64,000 bases of DNA from Curtobacterium salicis (GCF_011759505.1 NZ_JAAOYO010000001.1:806001-870000), one strand, 5' to 3'. Counted from the first letter of the stretch, positions 18,883 through 28,265 are shown. Numbers and translations are program-made. Notes: generated by a model not told the origin, from the sequence alone.

Positions 18883-20466
18883 TCAGTGACCGGAGCCGGA
18901 CGGCGCGGCCTCGCCGGACTGCACGTCGTGCAGGACCTCCCGGACCTCGGAGTCCTTGAGACGTGTCCAGGGCGAGCCGTCGGGGTCGCTGGTGGAGGCC
19001 TCCGGGCTGTCGCCCGTGTTCCACCACTTCGCCTGGTACGGCGTGCCGTCGAACAGGACGCGGTCACCGGTGTCGTAGGTCGTGGTGCCGGACCAGGCCG
19101 GGTACGTCCCGGTCGGCAGGCTGACGGGCGCGACCGGCTTCTCCCCCGGCAGCACCGGGCCGACGAGCTGCCACGGCGTCTCGTACGAGCTGAGCACCGC
19201 GTCGTCGGGCAGGTCACCCGAGGTCCACCACTTGGCCTCGTAGACGTTGCGGTGCCAGACGGTCTTCGTGCCCTCGAGGTAGGCCGAGTCCTGGTCCCAG
19301 ACCGGGTACGGGCTCGTCGACGGGTCGTCCGACGGCTGCGTGGTCGAGGACGGTTCGGCCTTCGTGACGTCGCCGGACGCGGCGAGGATGCCGCCGCCGA
19401 AGCCCTTGCCGAGGACGTCGGCGAACAGCTTGCCGTCCTGGTCGACGCCGGAGCACGAGTTCGACACGGTCGACAGGTTCACGTAGTTCGAGCCGCACGT
19501 GGTGTCACGGTTGAGCGACCACATCGACATCCGGCCGAGACCGGTCTGGCGCGCCCAGGCGTTGAGCTTCACGGCGTCCGACATCGTGAAGACCTCGTCC
19601 TGCACGTCGTTCTGACCGATCATCGGCGTCGCCCCGACCTTGTGCCAGAGCGTGCGGTCGCCGAGCGGGGTGCCGGCACGGGTGTAGAGGATGCCGAGCT
19701 GACGGTGCACCTGCTGCAGGGTCTCCACCGACGCCGAGTACATGCTCTGGCTGGAACCCTTGCTGTTGCCGTAGTCCATCGTCATGGCGTTCACGCCGGC
19801 CAGGTCCACCCCGGCGTCGAGGAACTGCGACACGGCCTTCGTGCCGTCGGCGGTCAGGCCACCGGGCGCCGCGGGCAGCGTGAGCCACACGGCGAGCGGG
19901 TGTCCGGCACCGCGGCGCTGCTCCTGCAGGGCGGCGACGGCCTCGGCGCGGCGCTTGCCGGCATCGGTCTTGGTCAGGTCGTCGCTCTCGATGTCGAAGT
20001 CCACCGTGGAGGCGTCGTAGCGCTCCACCACCCTCTGGTACGCCGACACGAGCTTGCCCTGGTCGGTGCACGTCGAGGCGAGCTCGTCGTTGGCCAGGCC
20101 ACCGAAGGACACCCCGACGGCACCCTTCTGCTGCTCGAGTCGGGCGATGCGGCGGTCGAGGTCGAGCTGGTCGCCCGCTTCCTGCAGCCCGTAGGCCGCG
20201 CCCCACGTCGGGGTGCAGGCCTGGTCGTGGTCGGCGACCACGAAGGACAGCATGACGTCGCGGCCCTTCGGGGACTTGACGTCCTCGAACGGGAACGTCG
20301 GGGTGACGGTGACGTCGGTGTACGCGGCGAACCAGGGCGTGACCGTCTCGGACGCCTGGGCGCTCTGCCAGCGGTCGACGCCGACGTACCCGCCGGCGAC
20401 GACCGCGAGGGCGACCACGGCGGCCAGGGTGACCCGGACCGGGGAGAGTCGTCGTGTGCTGCTCAT
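18883..20466 (-). CDS. Membrane-anchored or secreted GH18-type glycosidase with two CBM5/12 modules
   Basis: A 527-residue protein. An N-terminal signal/anchor (about 10-30) is followed by a GH18-like barrel (about 40-340) with VDFDIESDD, matching the DxxDxDxE catalytic motif (the Glu being the expected acid). Two CBM5/12-type modules follow, recognisable from YEAKWWTSGDLP and the closely matching YQAKWWNTGDSPE with YDTGDRVLFDG. Such modules bind chitin or related glycans. The enzyme class is chitinase-like, but substrates of GH18 proteins vary widely. ATG lies 2 nt after the GT2 stop, so synthase and hydrolase are made together, as in exopolysaccharide systems where a glycosidase trims the polymer. 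Confidence 0.85.
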   Translation of the reverse strand: MSSTRRLSPVRVTLAAVVALAVVAGGYVGVDRWQSAQASETVTPWFAAYTDVTVTPTFPFEDVKSPKGRDVMLSFVVADHDQACTPTWGAAYGLQEAGDQLDLDRRIARLEQQKGAVGVSFGGLANDELASTCTDQGKLVSAYQRVVERYDASTVDFDIESDDLTKTDAGKRRAEAVAALQEQRRGAGHPLAVWLTLPAAPGGLTADGTKAVSQFLDAGVDLAGVNAMTMDYGNSKGSSQSMYSASVETLQQVHRQLGILYTRAGTPLGDRTLWHKVGATPMIGQNDVQDEVFTMSDAVKLNAWARQTGLGRMSMWSLNRDTTCGSNYVNLSTVSNSCSGVDQDGKLFADVLGKGFGGGILAASGDVTKAEPSSTTQPSDDPSTSPYPVWDQDSAYLEGTKTVWHRNVYEAKWWTSGDLPDDAVLSSYETPWQLVGPVLPGEKPVAPVSLPTGTYPAWSGTTTYDTGDRVLFDGTPYQAKWWNTGDSPEASTSDPDGSPWTRLKDSEVREVLHDVQSGEAAPSGSGH

Positions 20467-20468
20467 GT

Positions 20469-22889
20469 TCAGGCCGCCGTCTTCTCGTCGTGCTGCACGG
20501 CGGTGCCGCGCTGGGCGCCGGCGGTGCCGGTCCCGATGTGGTGGGTGCTCCCGACGCGGTCGGCGCTCCCGAGGTGTTCGGGGATGGTGGCACCGCGCTG
20601 GCCGAAGTAGAGCACGGAGCGCCAGTCCTCGGTGGCCGGTGCCGCCTCCGGGACGAGTCCGCGACGGACCGCCTTCGCGGTGGCGCGCTCGTCCTTGCGG
20701 GCGGCGCGTCGTGCGGCACGGGCCGACGGGTCGTAGAACATCCATTTCGTCGCCCAGATGAAGACGTCGACGACCGAGTTCCAGAGCCCGATGTACGCGG
20801 TGATCGCGTACATCGCGAGCAGGGCGTTGAAGGCGGCGAACACCGCGTTGCCCCAGTTCTGCGCACCGAAGTCACGGACGAAGGTGAACACAGAGAAGGC
20901 GACCATGGCGTACGGGGCGAGGACGTAGAGCGCGGGCGATGCCGTCCGGTCGCGGACCTTCGGCGTGCGGGCGAACGGGATCTTCTTCGCGGTGAGGGCC
21001 TGCTGCACGCTCTTCAGCACACCGGCGACGTTCACCGGCATGAGGACGAGGTTGAAGCCGTAGATGCGCAGGATGTCGGTGCGCTTGTAGCCGCAGTACC
21101 GCAGGTCGCTCGCGAAGAGCCAGAAGTACGGCAGGGCGGCGAGCAGCACCATCGGGCTGAGCAGGCGCGAGTCGTACGGGTACGCCAGCAGGAAGATCAG
21201 GCCGAGCGAACCCCAGGCGATCGACGCCATGTAGTTCACGCGGAGCGCCATCTCGACGACGCTGACGCGCTCACCGCGGGCCCGGCGCTCGCGGACCTGG
21301 CGGATGTACTTCGGCAGGATGAGCAGACCGCCGTTCGCCCAGCGTCGCCGCTGCACGATCAGGGAGCCGAAGTCCGGCGGGGTCGCGCTGTAGGACAGGC
21401 GCTCCGGGTAGTTGACGAGGGTCCAGCCGTGCATGCCGAGGTCGACGCTCGACTCGGTGTCCTCGATGACCGTGCGGTCCTGCACGTAGCGCTTGACCTC
21501 GAAGCCGCCGACGGTCTCGGTCTCCTCGATGTCGCGGAGGGCCCGGGTGCGGATGACCGCGTTCGCGCCGACCCAGAAGGTGGCGCCGTACTTCGACATG
21601 CCCTGGTGCAGGATGTGCTGGATGTCGGTCGTCGCACCGGCGAGACGCTCGATGCGGGTGGCGGCTCCACGGAACGACGAGTACGGCGTCTGGGTGACGG
21701 CGACGCGCTCGTTCTCGGGCTGCTCGAGGAAGTAGACCAGGCGCAGGCAGTAGTCGCGCAGCAGCACCGAGTCGGCGTCGAGCGTCAGGACGTAGTCGGA
21801 CGCGGGGACGACCAGGTCGGCGTCGGCCGGGTCCGAGACGGTGCGCAGGACGGTGCCGGACGCGGTCTCCTCGTGGCGGTAGGCGCCGCCGAGCAGGCCG
21901 ATGTAGGAGTTGAGGTTCATCGCCTTGTTCGCCTCGTGCGAGAGATTGGCGTAGCGCTTCCGCTCGAAGGTGGTGATCTCGGCGGTGAAGGTCCACGCCA
22001 GGCGACGCTGCAGCTCGACCGCGCGGGCCGACGTGACGTCGGTGAACTCGGCGGTGCCGGCGTCGTCGATCGCCGCGTCGAGCGCCTCGGCCGTCAGGCG
22101 GAACTCGTCCGCCAGGCCGACGAGGACCTGGTCGGTGAAGAACTGGTCGACGTGGTCGGCGACACCGTGCTCGCGGGCGTGGCGTCGGAGCCAGGCATCC
22201 GCCCAGCGGTGGTGCGCGACCAGGGTGCGCACGGCCTCCACGGAGGCCTGCGGGGCGTTGGTGGCCTCGACCTCGGCGGAGAACAGGGCCTCCTGGAACC
22301 GGCGGGACGGCGCCGCCAGCTGCGACTGGATCGTGTCGGCGACGGCGCGGGTGCGCTCGAGCTTGGCGGCGGTCTCGCGGTCGGTCGGGAACGGCGAGTC
22401 GTCGACGAGCAGCACGATGCGGAGGTCGGGGTACTCCTGCAGGGCGGCGGACCACAGCGTGGTGGCGACGACCTCGGGCTCCTCGGCGTAGCTCGGCACG
22501 AGGACGGTGAGCGGGGTCTCGTGGCCCTCGGCGAAGTGGCGGTCGAGCTCGGCACGGGGAACGCGGACGTGGGTCGCGAAGCGCTCGAGTGCACCCTGGC
22601 GGGCGACCAGGTGCATCAGGGCCGAGAAGGTCAGGAACGTGACGACGACCGTGTACGAGATCGCTTCGGTGGTGAACCGGAAGCTCTCGGTGCCGGAGTC
22701 CAGGAACTGGCGGATCACGGTGTAGACGACGTAGGCCAGCCAGAACGCGATCGTCAGGATGATGGCGACGCGTCCGGAGACGAGCTTCCGGTCGGAGGGG
22801 CGGGCGTGGATCGTGTCGAGCGGCTGGGTCCGTCGCTCGGCACCCCACTGGCGGCGGCGCGTCGGGGCGCCGTCGAGGTGTTCGGGCAT
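20469..22889 (-). CDS. Processive family-2 glycosyltransferase (cellulose/chitin-synthase-like)
   Basis: An 806-residue membrane protein. N-terminal helices (about 42-100) precede a cytoplasmic GT2 domain with VLLVDDSPF, the LTLDADSVLL (DxD) motif, VIEDTESSVD and VQRRRWANGG (QxxRW). These hallmark processive enzymes that polymerise and export a beta-linked glycan. C-terminal membrane helices follow, then a basic tail. The GT domain carries an insertion of about 200 residues between the first Asp and the DxD motif. ATG 22889 has GAAGGA upstream. The coupled GH18/CBM protein suggests a hexosamine-containing polymer, but the sugar is not determined by sequence alone. Confidence 0.9.
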   Translation of the reverse strand: MPEHLDGAPTRRRQWGAERRTQPLDTIHARPSDRKLVSGRVAIILTIAFWLAYVVYTVIRQFLDSGTESFRFTTEAISYTVVVTFLTFSALMHLVARQGALERFATHVRVPRAELDRHFAEGHETPLTVLVPSYAEEPEVVATTLWSAALQEYPDLRIVLLVDDSPFPTDRETAAKLERTRAVADTIQSQLAAPSRRFQEALFSAEVEATNAPQASVEAVRTLVAHHRWADAWLRRHAREHGVADHVDQFFTDQVLVGLADEFRLTAEALDAAIDDAGTAEFTDVTSARAVELQRRLAWTFTAEITTFERKRYANLSHEANKAMNLNSYIGLLGGAYRHEETASGTVLRTVSDPADADLVVPASDYVLTLDADSVLLRDYCLRLVYFLEQPENERVAVTQTPYSSFRGAATRIERLAGATTDIQHILHQGMSKYGATFWVGANAVIRTRALRDIEETETVGGFEVKRYVQDRTVIEDTESSVDLGMHGWTLVNYPERLSYSATPPDFGSLIVQRRRWANGGLLILPKYIRQVRERRARGERVSVVEMALRVNYMASIAWGSLGLIFLLAYPYDSRLLSPMVLLAALPYFWLFASDLRYCGYKRTDILRIYGFNLVLMPVNVAGVLKSVQQALTAKKIPFARTPKVRDRTASPALYVLAPYAMVAFSVFTFVRDFGAQNWGNAVFAAFNALLAMYAITAYIGLWNSVVDVFIWATKWMFYDPSARAARRAARKDERATAKAVRRGLVPEAAPATEDWRSVLYFGQRGATIPEHLGSADRVGSTHHIGTGTAGAQRGTAVQHDEKTAA

Positions 22890-23163
22890 GCTGTCCTTCG
22901 TTCGTACCGGACCAGCAGCCGTCGGGTGTGGGCGCTGTCGGGGAGTCCGGTGGTCGTCGACGACGGTACGGCGACGGCTGTCGTCGTGCGGACCCTCGGA
23001 CGGGGGGTTCGGGGCACCTCCTGCGGGTTCCCGCAAGCGTGCGCGCAGACCCGCACCGACCCGCGTCCGGGGGTCGGTGCGGCGAGTCCGACCGCCGCCT
23101 GGGCACGGCCTGGAGGCGCGGTGCACGTCCTCGGACCGGTTCCGGCCCGGCGGGAGGCGTTGC

Positions 23164-24189
23164 TCAGCGCCCCCGGGCGAGGAGCCAGAGCAGGTAGGGC
23201 GCTCCGACGAGTCCGGTGACCACTCCGACCGGGAGGGTGACGCCCGGCAACGCGAACTGCGCCACCAGGTCGGACCCGAGGGTGACGACGGCGCCCACGG
23301 CCGCAGCGGGACCGAGGGCGATGCGGCCGCCGCCGACGAGCCGCCGGGCGATCGGTGCGGCCATCAGCGCGACGAACGAGACGGGTCCGGCGGTGGCCAC
23401 GGCCCCGGCGGTGAGGAGCACCGCGGTGAGCAGGAGGAGCACCTTCGCCCGGTCGGGCCGGAGTCCGAGCGAGGCCGCGACGTCGTCGCCGAGCGTCAGC
23501 ACGGCGAGCCGCGGGGACTGCACGAGGGCGAGCGCCATGAGCACGAGGAAGCCGACGAGGAGTGCGCCGACGACGGTGCGGTCGACGGCGTTGAGGCTGC
23601 CGGAGAGCCAGAGCAGTGCGGTGCCGGCCTGCTGCAGGCTGCCGCTGGTGAGCAACCAGCCGGTGACGCTGAGGGCCATCGCGCCGACACCGACGCCGAC
23701 GAGGACGACCCGGTTGCCGGTGATCCCCCGCCGCCAGGCCAGGACGGCGATGAGCACCGCGACGGCGACCGCCCCGACGAGCACCACGCCGAAGAGCAGC
23801 ACCCCGGAGGCCCCGAACAGGACGATGGCGACGAGGCCCGAGGCACTGGCCCCGGCGGTGATGCCGATGATGTCCGGGCTGGCGATCGGGTTGCGGACGA
23901 CGCTCTGCACGATCGCCCCCGCCACCCCGAGGCTGGCACCGACGAGGACGGCGGCCAGGACCCGCGGCCCGCGGAGCTGCCCGAGCACGAAGTCCGAGAT
24001 CGTGTCCCCGTGCCCGACGAGCGCGCCGAGGACCTGCAGGGGCGAGAGCGGGATGTCACCGACGCCCAGGCCGACCAGGACGAGGACGAACAGGGCCGCG
24101 AGGGTGGCGACGAGGACCAGGACCTCGCGGCGCCGGGTCCCTCGTCGCCGTGGTGCCGTCGTGCCCGTCCGGGCGCTCGTCTCCGTCAC
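23164..24189 (-). CDS. FecCD-family iron-siderophore ABC permease (second subunit)
   Basis: A 341-residue integral membrane protein with about nine to ten helices. It has the BtuC/FecD signatures LRGPRVLAAVLVGASLGVAG and VVRNPIASPDIIGITAGAS. The GTG start overlaps the stop of the upstream permease in GTGA (24186-24189), so the pair forms a heterodimeric channel. No ATPase or binding protein is encoded next to them in this window. GT2 follows after 274 bp in which I see only short hairpins (for example 23022-23035). Confidence 0.93.
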   Translation of the reverse strand: MTETSARTGTTAPRRRGTRRREVLVLVATLAALFVLVLVGLGVGDIPLSPLQVLGALVGHGDTISDFVLGQLRGPRVLAAVLVGASLGVAGAIVQSVVRNPIASPDIIGITAGASASGLVAIVLFGASGVLLFGVVLVGAVAVAVLIAVLAWRRGITGNRVVLVGVGVGAMALSVTGWLLTSGSLQQAGTALLWLSGSLNAVDRTVVGALLVGFLVLMALALVQSPRLAVLTLGDDVAASLGLRPDRAKVLLLLTAVLLTAGAVATAGPVSFVALMAAPIARRLVGGGRIALGPAAAVGAVVTLGSDLVAQFALPGVTLPVGVVTGLVGAPYLLWLLARGR

Positions 24190-25220
24190 AGTCCGCGCAC
24201 CACCCGGGACCGCACGAGGGCGATGAAGACCGGCGCGCCGATGAGTGCGGTGACGATGCCGACCTGCAGCTCCCCCGGGTACGCGACGACCCGCCCGATG
24301 ACGTCCGCGACGAGCAGGAGCGCGGGCGCGACGACGGCGGACAGGAGGATCGTCCAGCGGTGGTCGGGTCCGGACAGTCGACGGACGGCGTGCGGCACGG
24401 CGAGTCCGACGAAGGCGATGGGACCGGCGGCGGCGACCGCGGAGCCAGCGAGCAGCACGGTCACGACGGCGCCGACCGCACGGACGAGCACCACGCGCTG
24501 CCCGAGCGAGGCCGCCAGTTCGTCGCCGAGCGCCAGCGTGTTGAGCGAGCGTCCGAGTCCGACGGCGATGACGAGCCCGACGACGACCGGGGCCACCACG
24601 ACGCCCGCGGTGCCGAGGTCCTTGCCGGCGAGCGCGCCGACCTGCCAGAAGCGGAGCTGGTCGAGCAGGCTGGCGTTCGTGACGAGCACCGCGGTCGTCA
24701 CCGACGACAGTGCGGCGGCGGTGACGGCTCCGGACAGCGCGAGCCCGACCGGTGTGAGCCCGCCGCGGGCGACGGCGGCGATGCCGTACACGAGGAGTGC
24801 GGCGAGGGCGGCGCCGGCGAACGCGAACGGCAGGTAGGTCGCGGTGCCGCTGATGCCGAAGACCGCGATGCCGACGACGACGGCGAGCGCGGCGCCCGCG
24901 TTCACGCCGAGGATGCTCGGATCGGCGAGCGGGTTGCGCGTGATCCCCTGCATCACGGCTCCGGCGACGCCGAGGGCCGCACCGGCGAGCAGCCCGACGA
25001 CGGTCCGGGGCACGCGGTTGCCGAGCACGATGAGCCCGATCTCGTCGTCGCGGCCCGGGTGCAGCAGCGTGTCGACGACCACCCCGAGCGGGATCGACCG
25101 CGACCCGACGGCGACGCTCAGTGCACAGGCGACGGCGAGCATGACGACCGCGAGGACGGTGGCGAGCACCAGCCGGGACACGGGAGCGGGCGCGGGAGGC
25201 GCGACGGATCGGGATCGCAT
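24186..25220 (-). CDS. FecCD-family iron-siderophore ABC permease (first subunit)
   Basis: A 344-residue membrane protein of the same family, with VPRTVVGLLAGAALGVAGAV and ITRNPLADPSILGVNAGAA, transporting ferric siderophore or a related chelate. ATG 25220 is preceded within 20 bp by an imperfect palindrome resembling a DtxR/IdeR iron box, so repression by iron is expected. It must use an ATPase and a lipoprotein encoded elsewhere. The open frame continues upstream to 25463, but that part is not FecCD-like and runs through the promoter. Confidence 0.92.
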   Translation of the reverse strand: MRSRSVAPPAPAPVSRLVLATVLAVVMLAVACALSVAVGSRSIPLGVVVDTLLHPGRDDEIGLIVLGNRVPRTVVGLLAGAALGVAGAVMQGITRNPLADPSILGVNAGAALAVVVGIAVFGISGTATYLPFAFAGAALAALLVYGIAAVARGGLTPVGLALSGAVTAAALSSVTTAVLVTNASLLDQLRFWQVGALAGKDLGTAGVVVAPVVVGLVIAVGLGRSLNTLALGDELAASLGQRVVLVRAVGAVVTVLLAGSAVAAAGPIAFVGLAVPHAVRRLSGPDHRWTILLSAVVAPALLLVADVIGRVVAYPGELQVGIVTALIGAPVFIALVRSRVVRGL

Positions 25221-25225
25221 GGGAA

Positions 25226-25240
25226 GTGAGGCGAGCCTAA
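25226..25240 (-). promoter_or_regulatory. Candidate DtxR/IdeR iron box
   Basis: On the minus strand TTAGGCTCGCCTCAC matches TTAGGCTAACCTAA, the second half of the DtxR/IdeR consensus, at 11 of 14 positions and keeps the AGGCT-AGCCT-like symmetry. It lies 6-20 bp upstream of the permease ATG, overlapping where the ribosome site and promoter must be. Confidence 0.55.
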
Positions 25241-25407
25241 TGGATGGCCCCGCCGCGGTTCGAGAGCGGCGCCGGACCACTGTCGGGAACCGTCGAGCAG
25301 CTGCTCGGCACCACCATGGTGCGTTCATAGGGTCGTCATGGGAACGGGGCCTGTACTGACATCCATCGACGGCCGACCGGGCCGCGAGGAACGACCGGAG
25401 AGCACCG

Positions 25408-26913
25408 ATGAACGAGACCCCGAACCCCACCCCGGACGACGAGCGTCGCGAGCCGGAGCACACCCAGCAGCAGCAGCCGAGCTGGGAGCCGCCGCACGCG
25501 GACCGGTCGACCCTGCGCCCCGCCTACGCCTTCGACGGTTCCGGTCCGTACCTCTACGGAGCCGACGGCTCCGGGCCGTACGCGTACTCCCCCGACGGGC
25601 GCGGCCCCTACCGCGTCGGCAGCCCGGCACTCGGCGGCACGCAGCAGTACGGCGCGGCGCACCCGGCGGCGCCGCAGGGCTGGACCGGGGCGTTCGGCAC
25701 GGCGCCCGGCACGAACCGGCGCTCCCGCAGACTGGCGCTGGCCATCGGGTCCGGCGTCGCGGCGCTCGCGATCGTCGGTGCCGCCGGCGGCACGGCGCTC
25801 GGGCTCTCGTCGGTGCACACCACGACGACCTCCAGCCAGTCGCAGGGCAGCTCCTCGCAGGGGACGACCACGACGCCCGACACCGGCAGCGGGACGAACG
25901 GGTTCACCGTCCCGGGCCAGGGCACCGACGGGTCGGGCACGGACGGCTCGGGCACCGGGACCGACGGCACCGGGACCACGTCCGAGTCCGCCGCCACCCC
26001 GGCGACCGCCGCCCAGGAGAAGGGCGTCGTCACGATCGACACCGTGATCGGCTACGACCAGTCGCAGCAGGCGGCCGGCACCGGCATGGTCCTGACCTCC
26101 GACGGCACCGTCCTGACGAACAACCACGTCATCCAGGGCGCCACCTCGATCGCGGTCACCGACGAGACGACGGGCAAGCAGTACACCGCCGACGTCGTGG
26201 GCGCCGACGCGACGAACGACGTCGCGGTCCTCAAGCTGCGGGACGCCTCCGGGCTGTCGACCGTGACGCTCGACGACGACGGCGGGGCATCGACCGGTGA
26301 CGCGATCACCGACGTCGGCAACGCCGAGGGCACCGGCGACCTGGTCGCCGCCACGGGCACCGTGACGGCCACCGACCAGGACATCCAGGTGCAGAGCGAG
26401 TCCGGCACCGGCACCGAGTCCCTGACCGGGCTGCTGCAGCTCGCGGCGCAGGTCGTCTCGGGTGACTCCGGCGGCCCGGTCCTGGACAGCGAGGGCGAGG
26501 TCGTCGGCATGGCGACCGCCGCGTCCTCGGGGACCGCCGACGTCACCGGCTTCGCGATCCCGATCAGCACGGCGAAGTCGATCGCGGACGAGATCCTGGC
26601 GGGCGAGTCGTCGAGCACGATCACGATCGGCCTGCCGGCGTTCCTCGGTGTGCAGATCAGCAGCACCGCGACCGGGACGACCGGCGGGGTGCCGATCGCC
26701 GGCACCGTCGAGGGCTCCGGAGCCGCGAGCGCCGGACTGGCTGCGGGCGACACGATCACGAGCGTGGACGGCACCGCGGTCACGAGCTCGGACCAGCTGA
26801 CGGAGATCATCAGCGGGCACGACGTCGGCGACCGGGTCTCGGTCGGCTACACGACGAGCGACGGCACCGCGACGACCGCCACCGTCACCCTGACCGCCGG
26901 TCCCGCAGCCTGA
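25408..26913 (+). CDS. HtrA/DegP-like trypsin-family serine protease with PDZ domain
   Basis: A 501-residue membrane-anchored protease. The disordered Gln/Pro N-terminus contains three DGSGPY/DGRGPY-type repeats (about 42-70). A helix at about 107-130 is followed by a Thr/Ser/Gly-rich linker, then the chymotrypsin-fold domain with the triad His240 (TNNHV), Asp271 (NDVAVL) and Ser354 (SGDSGGP). The C-terminal PDZ domain (about 410-495) has AGLAAGDTITSVDGT. Such proteases degrade or process misfolded envelope proteins. ATG 25408 has GGAGAG upstream. The intergenic region with the permease (about 190 bp) serves both divergent genes. Confidence 0.93.
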   Translation: MNETPNPTPDDERREPEHTQQQQPSWEPPHADRSTLRPAYAFDGSGPYLYGADGSGPYAYSPDGRGPYRVGSPALGGTQQYGAAHPAAPQGWTGAFGTAPGTNRRSRRLALAIGSGVAALAIVGAAGGTALGLSSVHTTTTSSQSQGSSSQGTTTTPDTGSGTNGFTVPGQGTDGSGTDGSGTGTDGTGTTSESAATPATAAQEKGVVTIDTVIGYDQSQQAAGTGMVLTSDGTVLTNNHVIQGATSIAVTDETTGKQYTADVVGADATNDVAVLKLRDASGLSTVTLDDDGGASTGDAITDVGNAEGTGDLVAATGTVTATDQDIQVQSESGTGTESLTGLLQLAAQVVSGDSGGPVLDSEGEVVGMATAASSGTADVTGFAIPISTAKSIADEILAGESSSTITIGLPAFLGVQISSTATGTTGGVPIAGTVEGSGAASAGLAAGDTITSVDGTAVTSSDQLTEIISGHDVGDRVSVGYTTSDGTATTATVTLTAGPAA

Positions 26914-26952
26914 CCGGACGGCCCCACGACACGAGACGACACGCTCCGCTCA

Positions 26953-26992
26953 GCACGACGCCCGCGCCTCCCCGCGCGGGCGTCGTGCTGTC
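26953..26992 (+). terminator. Strong terminator hairpin after the protease gene
   Basis: 17-bp perfect arms (26953-26969 and 26976-26992) with a 6-nt loop. It lies 40 bp past the protease stop and 44 bp before the stop of the convergent gene. Confidence 0.85.
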
Positions 26993-27035
26993 CGGGGAGT
27001 TCGCTGGGGTTCGGGCCTGTGCGCGAGCGAGCAGC

Positions 27036-28205
27036 TCAGCCGAGCAGCGCGCGGACGAGCGTCCGGTAGACGTTCGCCGAGGCCTCGGCCGTGAACGCCG
27101 TCGTGTCGCCCTCGCTCCGCCCCACCCGGGCGAAGCCGATCCCCTGGGCGGAGACCACGACGAGCGGCCGGGTCCGACCGGGGCGCACCAGCGCCGACAC
27201 CGTCCACGGGGCCGCCCAGAACGCCGCCAGCGTCGAGTCGGCCGAGGCGACGGCGTCCGGGAGGTCGGGCGTCGACTCACCACCGGCCAGTCGTCGGTCG
27301 AGCAGATCGCCGGGCAGGGCCGGCGTGCGGAACGGCCAGGTCCACGTCGGGCGGATGCCGAGCCTCCCGGCCAGCAGTCCGACCACCCGTTCCGGCGGGA
27401 CGGACGCGACCACGGACCGGCCGTCGGCACCGGTGTCGACGACGGTGCCGGACCAGGCCTGGAGGCGCGTCACCCGCCCGTCGTCGTCGTGCTGGTCGAG
27501 CGTCATCGGCTGCACCCCCGCAGCCCAGGGGGCGAGCACGGCGGCGGTGTCGGGCGGGACCGTGCCGAAGCGTCCGACCAGGTCGGCGGCGACGAGCTCG
27601 CGGCCGCCGTCGGTGCGGAGCAGCGCGGGGTTCCATCGTCGGCCGGCGAGGTCCTGCAGGGTCGAGACGGCCTCGGCGCCGAGCGACGGGCCGGTGAGGG
27701 TCGAGCCGCTGAGCAGCACGGGCAGGGCCTCGAGGTTGCGTGACTCGACGGCGGTGACCCGGTCGAGGACCCGGACCGAGTCGAGGACGGTGAACACGGC
27801 GTCGTCCGTCGCGGTCATCCGGGCGAGGGGCCGCTCGATCGTCAGGTCGACGCGGTGGCGGCCCGTGACGAGGAGCAGGTGTGCGCCGGCGACGTCACCC
27901 TCCTCGTCGGGACGGACGTACTCGACCAGTCGGGCCGGGGCACCGGCGGTCGTCCAGACGTCGCAGCCCACCAGGAGCAGCCCGTCGACCGAGCCCGGCA
28001 GCCGCTCGAGCAGCGAGGCGTTCTCGTCCCCGATGGCACGGTCGCTCGGCCGGGAGCGGACGGTGAGGACGACGTCGTCGCCGCGGACCCGGAGGTCGGC
28101 GCCGGAGGACTCCTCGGTGCGCCAGCCGGTCGGCCGGACGAAGCGGACGCGGGCGGTGCGGTCCTCGGTCTGCCCGGCGGCGGCGGGTGGGTCGGGGACG
28201 AGCAT
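27036..28205 (-). CDS. Hypothetical two-domain actinobacterial protein
   Basis: A 389-residue soluble protein I do not recognise with certainty. The first 150 residues (VRFVRPTGWRTEE and later LTIERPLARMTATDDAVFTV) have the look of a PsbP/LpqN-like beta fold. The rest contains WNPALLRTDGGRELVAADLV and a Trp/Arg-rich section, and ends in ASANVYRTLVRALLG. There is no signal peptide and no membrane helix. ATG 28205 follows a TAGCCT -10 box by exactly 6 nt (28212-28217), a leaderless start. Neighbours are also small leaderless genes. Function unknown. Some similar proteins occur near secretion loci, but nothing here shows that link. Confidence 0.65.
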   Translation of the reverse strand: MLVPDPPAAAGQTEDRTARVRFVRPTGWRTEESSGADLRVRGDDVVLTVRSRPSDRAIGDENASLLERLPGSVDGLLLVGCDVWTTAGAPARLVEYVRPDEEGDVAGAHLLLVTGRHRVDLTIERPLARMTATDDAVFTVLDSVRVLDRVTAVESRNLEALPVLLSGSTLTGPSLGAEAVSTLQDLAGRRWNPALLRTDGGRELVAADLVGRFGTVPPDTAAVLAPWAAGVQPMTLDQHDDDGRVTRLQAWSGTVVDTGADGRSVVASVPPERVVGLLAGRLGIRPTWTWPFRTPALPGDLLDRRLAGGESTPDLPDAVASADSTLAAFWAAPWTVSALVRPGRTRPLVVVSAQGIGFARVGRSEGDTTAFTAEASANVYRTLVRALLG

Positions 28206-28211
28206 GGTGCG

Positions 28212-28217
28212 AGGCTA
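28212..28217 (-). promoter_or_regulatory. -10 box for leaderless gene starting at 28205
   Basis: TAGCCT on the minus strand, 6 nt before the ATG. Confidence 0.55.
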
Positions 28218-28265
28218 CGTGCGCGCCGGCGGCCTCGGGTCAGCGGCTCGCCGGGACGGGGTGGA

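Noticed and set aside
23022..23035. TGCGGG-TT-CCCGCA as terminator of the FecCD operon or regulator of GT2
   Set aside because: Short stem with a 2-nt loop, 141 bp from the permease stop on the upstream side of GT2. Too weak to call.
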